DNA of 25,207 nucleotides from an uncultured bacterium (GTDB lineage Bacteria; Verrucomicrobiota; Kiritimatiellia; CAIKKV01; CAITUY01). The notes under the pieces are model-generated. The model ran no database searches, was not told where the DNA came from, and worked only from the letters and a program-made list of their open reading frames with translations. Positions 15,523 through 23,205 of the stretch are shown piece after piece. Location of the stretch: NCBI GenBank assembly GCA_903934155.1, contig CAIZMS010000109.1, positions 1 through 25,207 of the forward strand. Direction: 5' to 3'. The first letter of the stretch is position 1. Every line of letters begins with the position of its first letter. Both the position numbers and the translations under genes were made by a program.

Positions 15523-15774
15523 TTACGCCGTGGCCTCTTCCGCCACCACCATCACGCGGCGGCCTTCTTTTTCGAACTTCACCTTGCCAGCCACCAGTGA
15601 AAACACGGTGTTATCGTTGCCCAACTTGGTGTTGCGCCCCGCCTTAACCTTGGTTCCGCGCTGCCGGACAATGATGCTGCCGGCTTTCACGACTTCGCCG
15701 TCATAATTCTTGACGCCCAAACGCTGGCCGGGACTATTCCGCCCGTTAACTCTACTGCCTCCTGCTTTCGACAT
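15523..15774 (-). CDS. rpmA: 50S ribosomal protein L27
   Basis: Large-subunit protein whose N-terminus reaches toward the peptidyl-transferase centre. The 83-residue sequence carries the diagnostic stretches NGRNSPGQRLGVKNYDGE, AGSIIVRQRGTK and AGRNTKLGNDNTVFSLVAG. The start reads MSKAGGSR, without the cleavable Firmicutes-type extension. AGGAG precedes the ATG at 15774. It follows rplU by 14 bp, so the two are cotranscribed. Confidence 0.97.
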   Translation of the reverse strand: MSKAGGSRVNGRNSPGQRLGVKNYDGEVVKAGSIIVRQRGTKVKAGRNTKLGNDNTVFSLVAGKVKFEKEGRRVMVVAEEATA

Positions 15775-15788
15775 ATCTAAACTCCTAT

Positions 15789-16103
15789 TCAGCCAACACT
15801 GGTCACGCGCAACACGGTCAACGGCTGGCGGTGACCCACTTTACGGCTATATCCCTTGCGGCGTTTCTTCTTGAACGCCACCACCTTGGGGCCCTTGGTC
15901 CGCTCCACAATCTCGGCAACGACCTTGGCGCCTTTCACAAAAGGGGTTCCGACCTTGAGGTCTGTGCCATTTGAAAGCGCCAGGACCGAATCCAATGTCA
16001 CGGTACCGCCCGCTTCCCCTTCGAGAAGTTCGACTTTAAGGGTGTCACCGGCCTTCACCCGGTACTGCTTACCACCCGTTCCAATTACTGCATAGGCTTC
16101 CAT
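15789..16103 (-). CDS. rplU: 50S ribosomal protein L21
   Basis: Large-subunit protein that binds 23S rRNA. Recognised from MEAYAVIGTGGKQYRVKAGD at the N-terminus, the EIVERTKGPKVVAFKKKRRKGY segment and the closing GHRQPLTVLRV stretch. The 104-residue length is normal. AAGGA lies nine bases before the ATG at 16103, and a short hairpin lies just upstream of it. First gene of the rplU-rpmA-obgE cluster. Confidence 0.97.
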   Translation of the reverse strand: MEAYAVIGTGGKQYRVKAGDTLKVELLEGEAGGTVTLDSVLALSNGTDLKVGTPFVKGAKVVAEIVERTKGPKVVAFKKKRRKGYSRKVGHRQPLTVLRVTSVG

Positions 16104-16120
16104 AATTCACATCCTTACCC

Positions 16121-16133
16121 GGTGCAGGGCACC
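16121..16133 (-). promoter_or_regulatory. short hairpin in the rplU leader
   Basis: GGTGC and GCACC form a 5-bp stem around a 3-nt loop, ending a few bases before the AAGGA ribosome binding site of rplU. Ribosomal protein operons often carry autoregulatory leader structures, but this stem is too small to assign to a known leader family. Treat as a candidate only. Confidence 0.3.
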
Positions 16134-16166
16134 GCGTTCCGGCTTCCTGCTCACAAAAGGGGGCAT

Positions 16167-16196
16167 AATCTATGATTCCCCCCCCCATTGTGTCAA
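16167..16196 (-). promoter_or_regulatory. candidate promoter of rplU-rpmA-obgE with a G9 spacer
   Basis: On the minus strand a perfect TTGACA (16196-16191) is followed 18 bp later by TAGATT (16172-16167). The spacer contains a run of nine G, which on the plus strand is a run of nine C just inside the radical SAM reading frame. The -10 overlaps that gene's presumed ATG. A perfect -35 upstream of a ribosomal operon makes this plausible; slippage in the G run would alter promoter spacing. Confidence 0.5.
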
Positions 16197-18238
16197 TGCT
16201 TCTTTTGGCTCTTTTGGCTCCGCTCTGGACTGACGGTCAGCTTCCCTCTCCTGACCTGTATGCCGTTGTGGACCGCCCACACGCAAATAAAAGTGGAACA
16301 CCCCCATATCCGCAGGTATATTCTACGTCAACCATCACGCGATGGAACCTGTTCACACGGAGGGATGTCATAACGATCAAGCCACACCCGGAAAATCCGA
16401 AGCCGCTGAAAATCGCGTTGGTGAATATGCCTTTTGGCGTCTTGAACCTGCCGGCCTTTGGGTGCATCAGGCTGCAGGGGGTGCTGGAAAAAACCTTTGG
16501 GCCCAAGATCCAGGTTAATACTCACTACCTCAATATCGACTATGCTTTACAGCTGGGAGACCTTTCCCTGTATAACCATTTTATCTCCGAATACGGATTC
16601 ATGAGCAATGCCGGTGACTGGCTGTTCCGACAGGCCGCATTTCCGGCAACACCCGACAATACAGAGGAGTATTTTGCGCGATATTACGCCGATCAAGGCT
16701 CTGAAACTCTGAAGATCCGCACGTTCCTGCAGAAACAGCGTGCCGGGTTGAATACCGTGATGGATGGCTTCATTGACCGATACCGGCTTCTGGAGGCGGA
16801 CATTGTTGGCTTCGTGCTTTTATATTGTCAGACGATTTCATCCTTCGCCCTGGCACGCCGTCTCAAGGAGCGGAAGCCTTCTCTGACAACGATTATTGGC
16901 GGACCAGCCTGTGATGGGGAAATGGGACAGGCCTTTGCCGAACTCATTCCCCAGGTTGATTTTGTGTTCTGCGGCCCCTCGCTGGTCAGTATGCCTCACT
17001 TCGTCAAACATCGGCTTGCCCATGATTTCGAGTCGTGTCATGCCGTGAATGGCGTTCTTTCGAAAGCCAATCAGCCCCTCTGGGCTTCCGGGAAAATGGC
17101 CTTAACGGGAGATGATCTTGATATCAACGCCAACCTCATACCCGACTACGGGCCATTCCTTGACTTGGTTGAAAAAAGCTTCCCGAAGGGTGAGGTCAAA
17201 CCGGTTCTCCTCTTCGAAACCTCACGAGGCTGTCCGCGCGCCAAATCCCTTCCGTGCAAGTTCTGCGGATTGAACGGCACCCGGAAGGACTATGATGTCA
17301 TGACGCCCGAGAATGCCATTGCGCAAATCAAGGCGTTGTCGGCCTATCCACCCCGCGCGTCCTATTTTGTGGGACTCGACAATCTGCTTCCCGGCAATTA
17401 TCTCAAGGATGTGTTTCCCGCATTACCGCCCCGTAGCGATATCCAGATCCGCTACGAGGTTTTTCCCAACCTGGCCGCGGCTGATCTCGAGGTGTTGTGT
17501 CGGGCGGGCGTTGTGCGTTGCCAGCCCGGACTGGAGTCATTATCCACCACATCGCTCAAACTGATGCAAAAGGGCACCACATCCTTTCGAAACCTCCAAT
17601 TCCTGAAAGACTGCTCCCGCTATCCCTTCCGGCCTGAGTGGAACCTGCTCATCAATATTCCCGGCGAGCAGGACGCTGTCTATGAAAAATACCTGCGGGA
17701 TCTTCCGCTGTTGACACACCTTCCCCCGCCAGCCGGTTTTTTCCCGATCATGTACGTCCGGTTCAGTGGGTATTTTTATCATCAGGCTGAACATGGCCTT
17801 GATCTTCAACCGCAGGATTTCTACCGCCTGATTTACCCCTTTGACAAGGAAGCCCTGCGTCGTATTGCCTATTTTTTCAGTGATCGAAACATCGACACCC
17901 AGCGGGTTGACGGCTGGCTGGATCGCCTGAACAGGGCGGCCTCCTACTGGCAGCAGAGATGGTTCAACACAGACCACAAAACCGAATCCCGCCTGTGCTT
18001 TTATAAGAACAGCGCCATGATTTATGATTCGCGATCCGGAACTGTCGTTGAGCATCAGCTCACGAGGTTGACGAAAAACGTGCTGCTCTATTTGGAAAAG
18101 CCAGCGTCCCGCGCCGACCTCGGGGCTCAATTCCGGGATGTAGTCGGCTTCGACATGGATCGGGAACTGGAGTCCCTTTTCGGGCTCGGATTGCTTTTTC
18201 AGGATGACGGCCGGTTCATGAGTCTGATCACGGAATAA
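16172..18238 (+). CDS. RiPP-maturation-type radical SAM protein with B12-binding domain (rSAM_ocin_1-like, putative C-methyltransferase)
   Basis: Resembles the RiPP maturation radical SAM protein 1 family, proposed to modify ribosomal peptides, often by cobalamin-dependent C-methylation. A B12-binding-like domain begins near residue 78 (KIALVNMPFGVLNLPAFG) and includes TIIGGPACDGEMG. The radical SAM motif SRGC...CKFCGLNG has cysteines at about 354, 362 and 365. The C-x7-C-x2-C spacing is typical of this family, not the standard C-x3-C-x2-C. The C-terminal part has LTHLPPPAGFFPI, YVRFSGYF and RIAYFFSD, also family hallmarks. The start is uncertain: ATG at 16172 has AGGGGG eight bases upstream, but the first ~75 residues look non-conserved and contain a C9 run; no better in-frame start exists before the B12 domain. 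No precursor peptide, protease or exporter is adjacent; wecB follows 46 bp downstream. Confidence 0.85.
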   Translation: MIPPPIVSMLLLALLAPLWTDGQLPSPDLYAVVDRPHANKSGTPPYPQVYSTSTITRWNLFTRRDVITIKPHPENPKPLKIALVNMPFGVLNLPAFGCIRLQGVLEKTFGPKIQVNTHYLNIDYALQLGDLSLYNHFISEYGFMSNAGDWLFRQAAFPATPDNTEEYFARYYADQGSETLKIRTFLQKQRAGLNTVMDGFIDRYRLLEADIVGFVLLYCQTISSFALARRLKERKPSLTTIIGGPACDGEMGQAFAELIPQVDFVFCGPSLVSMPHFVKHRLAHDFESCHAVNGVLSKANQPLWASGKMALTGDDLDINANLIPDYGPFLDLVEKSFPKGEVKPVLLFETSRGCPRAKSLPCKFCGLNGTRKDYDVMTPENAIAQIKALSAYPPRASYFVGLDNLLPGNYLKDVFPALPPRSDIQIRYEVFPNLAAADLEVLCRAGVVRCQPGLESLSTTSLKLMQKGTTSFRNLQFLKDCSRYPFRPEWNLLINIPGEQDAVYEKYLRDLPLLTHLPPPAGFFPIMYVRFSGYFYHQAEHGLDLQPQDFYRLIYPFDKEALRRIAYFFSDRNIDTQRVDGWLDRLNRAASYWQQRWFNTDHKTESRLCFYKNSAMIYDSRSGTVVEHQLTRLTKNVLLYLEKPASRADLGAQFRDVVGFDMDRELESLFGLGLLFQDDGRFMSLITE

Positions 18239-18241
18239 AAA

Positions 18242-18284
18242 GGCAGGACTCGACTTTTAGTCATTTCCCGACTATACCCCTGCC
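18242..18284 (+). promoter_or_regulatory. inverted repeat ending at the wecB start codon
   Basis: The 46-bp gap between the radical SAM gene and wecB is bracketed by GGCAGG (18242-18247) and CCTGCC (18279-18284), with GACT/AGTC (18247-18250 and 18259-18262) inside. The outer arm ends immediately before the wecB ATG and there is no ribosome binding site. The structure could affect wecB translation or partly separate the two genes; function is inferred. Confidence 0.35.
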
Positions 18285-19442
18285 ATGATGAGTCATCGCA
18301 AACTCAAGATCTTATCCGTGGTGGGGGCACGGCCGAACTTCATGAAGATCGCGCCGTTTGTGCGGCAACTGGAACGCTTTCCCCATGACTTCGCCCATAC
18401 CCTGGTTCATACCGGCCAGCATTATGACGCCTCGATGTCGGAGTCGTTCTTCCGCGACCTGAAGATTCCCCATCCGGATGTGGATCTTGAGATCGGCTCC
18501 GGCTCCCACGCCGAGCAGGTCGGCAAGACCATGATCGCCTTTGAAAAGGTCGTCCGGAACCATAAACCCGACTGGATCGTCGTGGTGGGCGATGTCAACG
18601 CAACCTGCGCCTGCTCAATCACCGCGAAAAAAGAGCACATCCAGCTCGCTCATATTGAATCGGGCCTCCGCTCCTTCGATCTGGATATGCCGGAGGAAAT
18701 CAACCGCATGGTGACTGACCGCCTGTCGGATCTGCTGTTCACCACGGATGAACTGGCCGATGCCAATCTCCTCAAGGAAGGCGTTCCCGCCCACCGGATC
18801 AAGCGGGTCGGCAACATCATGATCGATTCGCTCGAGGAACACCGCCTCACCGCCGCCTCACTCCATCCCGACCAGTTCTGCGCCGCCCAGGCCATCCCCG
18901 GTGCCCTGCATCCCAATCCCCCCCTGAGAGACAACCGTTATTCCGTCATCACCCTGCACCGTCCCTCGAATGTCGACGACAAGGACATCCTGGGAGAGCT
19001 CGTCGCCTTCCTGACCACCGATGTGGCACCCGTCCTGCCGCTAATCTGGCCGCTTCATCCCCGTACCCGCAAACAACTTGAAGGGTTCGGGTTCTGGGAA
19101 ACGCTCCGGAACTGTCCCGGCGTGATCCTGACCCAACCCCTCGGGTACCATGAGATGCTCCGACTGACTCTAGGCGCCAAGGTCATGTTGACCGACAGCG
19201 GCGGGCTTCAGGAGGAATGCTGCGTGCTGGGAACACCCTGTCTGACCCTCCGGAAAAATACTGAACGCCCCGTCACCCTGCGCGAACACGGCGGGGCCAG
19301 TATCCTGGTCGGAAACGACATCGGAACCATCCGACAGGAGTTCCGTCTGGCCGCCACCCTGCCGCGCGCCCAACACAGCCCACCCCTGTGGGATGGCCAT
19401 ACCGCCGAACGGATTGTTGCCTGTTTCAGGGAATTGAACTAG
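18285..19442 (+). CDS. wecB: UDP-N-acetylglucosamine 2-epimerase (non-hydrolysing)
   Basis: Interconverts UDP-GlcNAc and UDP-ManNAc, the first committed step toward ManNAc-containing surface polymers. The 385-residue length fits. Family features are VVGARPNFMKIAPF, HTGQHYDASMSESFF, HIESGLRSFDLDMPEEINR, TLHRPSNVDD and the C-terminal VMLTDSGGLQEE, TPCLTLRKNTERPVT. Start codons at 18285 and 18288 are adjacent and neither has a clear ribosome binding site. First gene of a four-gene plus-strand nucleotide-sugar cluster, 11 bp before the epimerase. Confidence 0.95.
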   Translation: MMSHRKLKILSVVGARPNFMKIAPFVRQLERFPHDFAHTLVHTGQHYDASMSESFFRDLKIPHPDVDLEIGSGSHAEQVGKTMIAFEKVVRNHKPDWIVVVGDVNATCACSITAKKEHIQLAHIESGLRSFDLDMPEEINRMVTDRLSDLLFTTDELADANLLKEGVPAHRIKRVGNIMIDSLEEHRLTAASLHPDQFCAAQAIPGALHPNPPLRDNRYSVITLHRPSNVDDKDILGELVAFLTTDVAPVLPLIWPLHPRTRKQLEGFGFWETLRNCPGVILTQPLGYHEMLRLTLGAKVMLTDSGGLQEECCVLGTPCLTLRKNTERPVTLREHGGASILVGNDIGTIRQEFRLAATLPRAQHSPPLWDGHTAERIVACFRELN

Positions 19443-19453
19443 TCTGACACTCC

Positions 19454-20413
19454 ATGAAAGTCTTTGTCACAGGTACCGCCGGTTTTATTGGAATGCACCT
19501 GGCCCAGAACCTTCTTGAAGAAGGCCACGAGGTTGTGGGCCTCGATAACTTCAATGATTACTACCCGGTTCAACTCAAGCGCGACCGGCAGGCCACACTC
19601 AACCGCCATCCCCGCTACACCGGGGTTGAGGGAGATTTGTGCGACACGGCCCTTCTGACCCGTCTTTTCAAGGAACACCGGTTTGACGTGGTCTGCAATC
19701 TCGCCGCCCAGGCCGGGGTGCGCTACTCCCTCACCAATCCGTTTGTCTACCAGAAGTCCAACCTGGAAGGATTCTTGAACATCCTGGAAGCCTGCCGGCA
19801 TGCCAAAACCCCGCGCCTCGTTTATGCCTCCAGTTCCAGCGTCTATGGGGGCAACACCAAACTCCCCTTCAGCGAAAGCGATCCCGTTGACCATCCCGTG
19901 AGCCTCTATGCCGCCACAAAGAAGGCCAACGAACTCATGGCCCACACCTATACGCACCTTTATGGACTGCAAACTGTGGGGCTCCGTTTTTTCACCGTCT
20001 ACGGCCCCTGGGGCCGCCCCGATATGGCAATGTGGATCTTCACCAAAACCATGCTCGAGGGAAAGCCGATCCCGGTCTTCAACCACGGGAAGATGCGCCG
20101 GGACTTCACCTTTGTGGACGATATTGTCGCCGGCGTGAAGGCCTCCTTGTTCCGCCCCGGCCTGAATCCCTATGAAGTGATCAACCTCGGTAACCATAAC
20201 GCCGAAAATCTCATGGACATGATCGGAATCCTGGCATCCAACCTGGGCGTAAATCCCAAAATGGAACTCCTCCCCATACAGCCGGGCGATGTCGAAGCCA
20301 CCTACGCGGACATCTCACTGGCCCAGGCCAAGTTGGGATTCAAGCCCACCACCTCCATTGCACAGGGGATTCCCCGGTTTCTGGCCTGGTACAAGGAATA
20401 TCATCTCAAATAG
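19454..20413 (+). CDS. NAD-dependent sugar epimerase, UDP-glucuronate 4-epimerase-like
   Basis: Extended short-chain dehydrogenase acting on a nucleotide sugar. It has the NAD motif GTAGFIGMHL, the family tag LDNFNDYYPVQLKRDR typical of UDP-glucuronate 4-epimerases, ASSSSVYGG, and the catalytic YAATK with FFTVYGPWGRPDMA downstream. At 319 residues it is slightly shorter than the usual 330-350. It may convert UDP-GlcA to UDP-GalA, or act on the product of the nearby UDP-GlcNAc dehydrogenase; homology does not separate these. It follows wecB by 11 bp and precedes the GHMP kinase by a few bases, so all are one operon. Confidence 0.88.
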   Translation: MKVFVTGTAGFIGMHLAQNLLEEGHEVVGLDNFNDYYPVQLKRDRQATLNRHPRYTGVEGDLCDTALLTRLFKEHRFDVVCNLAAQAGVRYSLTNPFVYQKSNLEGFLNILEACRHAKTPRLVYASSSSVYGGNTKLPFSESDPVDHPVSLYAATKKANELMAHTYTHLYGLQTVGLRFFTVYGPWGRPDMAMWIFTKTMLEGKPIPVFNHGKMRRDFTFVDDIVAGVKASLFRPGLNPYEVINLGNHNAENLMDMIGILASNLGVNPKMELLPIQPGDVEATYADISLAQAKLGFKPTTSIAQGIPRFLAWYKEYHLK

Positions 20414-20425
20414 GGTGGCGTGATC

Positions 20426-21868
20426 ATGGCCGAAAAAATCACGAGTCTTGCGGAACGGATTTTGACCCACGACCCTCTTTCCGCCGAAACCGTGCTCGCG
20501 GAAATCAAAGCGCCTGCGGCCGCTCGGGAAGCCCTCGTTCAACTGGCGCTGGCCATGACGCAACGCCCCATCCCTCTGTTCCGGGCGCGTGTCCTTCGCT
20601 TGGCAGAAGCCATTACCGAAAAAAATCGGATCCCTCCCTCGTTCTGCAGGAAGACCCTGGGGTTGGCCACTCCTGCCGCCATGCGGCAGGCCGCCTTCGA
20701 CGCGGTGGCTGAATCCGTGGCCCAGTCCACCGAAGTTCCCCGCCATCCCAAACCGGCAGCCATTCTTCACGACCAGGTTGTCTGGGTGACCACCCCTGTC
20801 CGAATGGATTTTGCGGGGGGCTGGTCCGACACCCCTCCTATCAGCACCGAGCTCGGGGGCTGCGTAGTGAATGCGGCCATTACCCTGAACGGCCAGTATC
20901 CGGTGCAGGTTATGGCCAAACTCAACCAGGAAGGGGTCATCCGCCTCTCCAGCATTGACCTCAGTCAACGCATTACCCTGAGCTCCACGGCCGAACTGCT
21001 CGACCACGATAATCCCCAGCACTGGGCAGCCTTGCCGAAGGCGGCGCTGGTGTTGGCCGGCATCGGTCCCAGCATCCCTGGGGTGCCACTCAAGAAATGG
21101 CTCAATGTTCTGGGAGGCGGCCTCGATCTGACGATTTTCTCCGCCCTTCCCAAGGGATCCGGCATGGGAACCAGTTCCATCCTCGGGGCGGCCGTACTCG
21201 CCTGCCTGGGTCGCGTTCTCGGCGAGCCGTTCTCCCCAGACCGCTTGATCACGCTGGCCAGCATCCTGGAACAACGCATGTGCACCGGCGGCGGCTGGCA
21301 GGATCAGATCGGCGGCATCATCCCCGGCGTCAAGTTGATCCGGACCAAACCCGGAGTCGATCAATCCACCTCCCTGAGTTGGTCTGTTTTTGATCTCCGC
21401 CCCGGAAGCGCCCTTCGGGAACGAACCCTTCTCTACTTCACCGGCCAGAAGCGCATGGCCCGGAACATCCTCCATAATGTTGTCCGCCGGTACCTGGCCC
21501 GGGATCCCCTGATCCTGAAAACCGTGAATGAACTCAAGGACACCGCGCTGGACATGAAGGCCAATCTGGACGCCCAGGATGTCGACGGATTTGCGCGGGG
21601 TATTGAGCGGTACTGGACCCTTAAAAAGCAAATTGACCCCGGCGCCACGAATCCACAAATTGAGTCGTTGTTGAAGAGCGTTTCACGGTGGACCGAGGGA
21701 CGTTTGTTGCCGGGGGCGGGAGGGGGCGGATTTATCCTGCTGATCGCCCGAAACGCCGGGGCCGCTCAGAAAATCAGGCGTTATTTGACAGCCCACCCCC
21801 CCAACGCGCTCGCGCGTTTCTTTGATTTTGATGTGGATCAAACTGGATTGAAAGTCACCGTTTTATAA
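20426..21868 (+). CDS. GHMP kinase resembling the fucokinase half of bifunctional FKP
   Basis: Small-molecule kinase of the GHMP superfamily. From about residue 120 it follows the C-terminal kinase domain of FKP (L-fucokinase/GDP-fucose pyrophosphorylase): TPVRMDFAGGWSDTPP, GGCVVNAAITLNGQYPVQV, PKGSGMGTSSILGAAV (ATP-binding), CTGGGWQDQIGG and LPGAGGGGFILL. The first ~115 residues are helical and resemble the FKP linker; the pyrophosphorylase domain is missing. The likely substrate is L-fucose or a related sugar (D-arabinose, manno-heptose 7-phosphate), undecided. ATG at 20426 has AGGGTGG seven bases upstream; a GTG two codons earlier is less likely. It lies between the epimerase and UDP-GlcNAc dehydrogenase in one operon, and manA in the window could feed GDP-mannose and GDP-fucose synthesis. 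Confidence 0.85.
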   Translation: MAEKITSLAERILTHDPLSAETVLAEIKAPAAAREALVQLALAMTQRPIPLFRARVLRLAEAITEKNRIPPSFCRKTLGLATPAAMRQAAFDAVAESVAQSTEVPRHPKPAAILHDQVVWVTTPVRMDFAGGWSDTPPISTELGGCVVNAAITLNGQYPVQVMAKLNQEGVIRLSSIDLSQRITLSSTAELLDHDNPQHWAALPKAALVLAGIGPSIPGVPLKKWLNVLGGGLDLTIFSALPKGSGMGTSSILGAAVLACLGRVLGEPFSPDRLITLASILEQRMCTGGGWQDQIGGIIPGVKLIRTKPGVDQSTSLSWSVFDLRPGSALRERTLLYFTGQKRMARNILHNVVRRYLARDPLILKTVNELKDTALDMKANLDAQDVDGFARGIERYWTLKKQIDPGATNPQIESLLKSVSRWTEGRLLPGAGGGGFILLIARNAGAAQKIRRYLTAHPPNALARFFDFDVDQTGLKVTVL

Positions 21869-21878
21869 GGAGCCGTTC

Positions 21879-23189
21879 ATGAATTATCAGGAAAAACTCA
21901 TTGGAAAATTGAACCGCAAGTCGGCGGTGATCGGAATTGTCGGGCTGGGTTATGTGGGGTTGCCCCTCGTCATCCGCTTTATCGAGGAGGGCTTCCACGT
22001 TCTGGGAATTGATATTGATGACGCCAAGGTCAAAAAGCTCAACGCCGGAAAAAGCTACATCGAGCACATTCCCGCCCCGGCCATACGCCGGTGCGTGAAG
22101 GCGGGCTTCAAAGCCACCACGAATTTTGCCGAGGCTCGCAAGGCCGATGCGCTCATCATCTGCGTCCCCACCCCCCTGGATGAACATCGTGAACCCGACC
22201 TGAGCTATGTGATCGGCACCGTGGAGTCCCTGATTCCGAATATCCGGGCGGGCCAGATCATGTCGCTTGAAAGCACAACCTATCCCGGGACAACGGACGA
22301 AGAACTGCTGCCTCGGATCCAGCGCCGCGGCTTCACGGTGGGAAAAGACTACTTCCTGGTCTTCTCGCCCGAACGCGAGGATCCCGGGAACAAGTCCTTC
22401 AACACACGCACCATCCCGAAGGTCTGCGGCGGCGACACCCCGGCCTGCCAGGCGGTTGGGGAAAGCCTCTACAGTCAGGTGATTGACCGGGTCGTTCCCG
22501 TTGGCTCTACCCGCGTGGCGGAAATGACCAAGTTGCTCGAAAACATCCACCGCTCCGTGAACATCGGACTGGTGAATGAAATGAAAATCGTGGCCGACAG
22601 CATGGGCATCGACATCCATGAGGTTATTGCCGCCGCCTCGACCAAGCCGTTCGGGTTTGTCCCCTATCAGCCCGGCCCCGGACTGGGCGGTCACTGCATT
22701 CCGATCGACCCCTTCTATCTCACCTGGAAAGCCCGGGAATACGGGGTTCATACCCGTTTCATCGAGCTGGCGGGCGAGGTGAACAGCGGCATGCCGGAAT
22801 GGGTCATCAACAAGGTGGCGGAGGCCCTGAACGAGCGCGGTAAATCCGTGAAGGGTAGCAAAATTCTGGTTCTGGGTATTTCGTACAAAAAGGATGTGGA
22901 CGATCCTCGTGAGTCGCCCTCCATGATCCTGCTGGAGAAGTTGCGCAAGCGGGGTGCCAAATTTGCCTACTCGGATCCCTACTTCCCCTCGTTCCCCAAA
23001 ATGCGGGAACATCATTTCGTTTTGAAAAGCGTGCCGCTGACTCCGCGCAACATCGCCTCGTTCGATTGCATCCTGCTGTCCACAAACCATACCGCCTTCG
23101 ACTACAAGCGGCTGAAGAAGCATGCGAAACTGATCGTGGACACCCGGGGAATCTATCTGAAGCCTGCGAAAAATATCGTCAAGGCGTAG
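21879..23189 (+). CDS. nucleotide-sugar dehydrogenase, UDP-GlcNAc 6-dehydrogenase (WbpA) type
   Basis: NAD-dependent four-electron oxidation of a UDP-hexose to the uronic acid. It has the Rossmann motif GIVGLGYVGLPLVIRF, CVPTPLDEHREPDLSYV, SLESTTYPGTTDE, FSPEREDPGNK, and the catalytic cysteine in GLGGHCIPIDPFYLTWKA. The EREDPGN and DPFYLTWKA wording favours the WbpA/UDP-GlcNAc group over UDP-glucose dehydrogenase. The 436-residue length is normal. AAGGAG precedes the ATG. Last gene of the nucleotide-sugar operon; it could supply UDP-GlcNAcA for a surface glycan, with wecB supplying ManNAc. Confidence 0.93.
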   Translation: MNYQEKLIGKLNRKSAVIGIVGLGYVGLPLVIRFIEEGFHVLGIDIDDAKVKKLNAGKSYIEHIPAPAIRRCVKAGFKATTNFAEARKADALIICVPTPLDEHREPDLSYVIGTVESLIPNIRAGQIMSLESTTYPGTTDEELLPRIQRRGFTVGKDYFLVFSPEREDPGNKSFNTRTIPKVCGGDTPACQAVGESLYSQVIDRVVPVGSTRVAEMTKLLENIHRSVNIGLVNEMKIVADSMGIDIHEVIAAASTKPFGFVPYQPGPGLGGHCIPIDPFYLTWKAREYGVHTRFIELAGEVNSGMPEWVINKVAEALNERGKSVKGSKILVLGISYKKDVDDPRESPSMILLEKLRKRGAKFAYSDPYFPSFPKMREHHFVLKSVPLTPRNIASFDCILLSTNHTAFDYKRLKKHAKLIVDTRGIYLKPAKNIVKA

Positions 23190-23205
23190 GGAATCGGCAG
23201 GTCTT

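Noticed and set aside
16188..16373. Small Cys-containing ORF (61 residues, begins MCQCFFWLFW) overlapping the 5' end of the radical SAM gene, considered as a RiPP precursor
   Set aside because: It lacks a Nif11 or nitrile-hydratase leader, has no good ribosome binding site and overlaps the presumed enzyme N-terminus in another frame. Not enough to call, though it is the only candidate in place.
20315..21658. Long minus-strand open frame (447 residues) opposite the GHMP kinase
   Set aside because: The plus strand encodes a full GHMP kinase with all motifs. The antisense frame is Gly/Arg/His-rich without family features.
21855..23123. Long minus-strand open frame (422 residues) opposite the nucleotide-sugar dehydrogenase
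   Set aside because: The plus strand matches the dehydrogenase family along its whole length; the antisense translation has no recognisable motifs.
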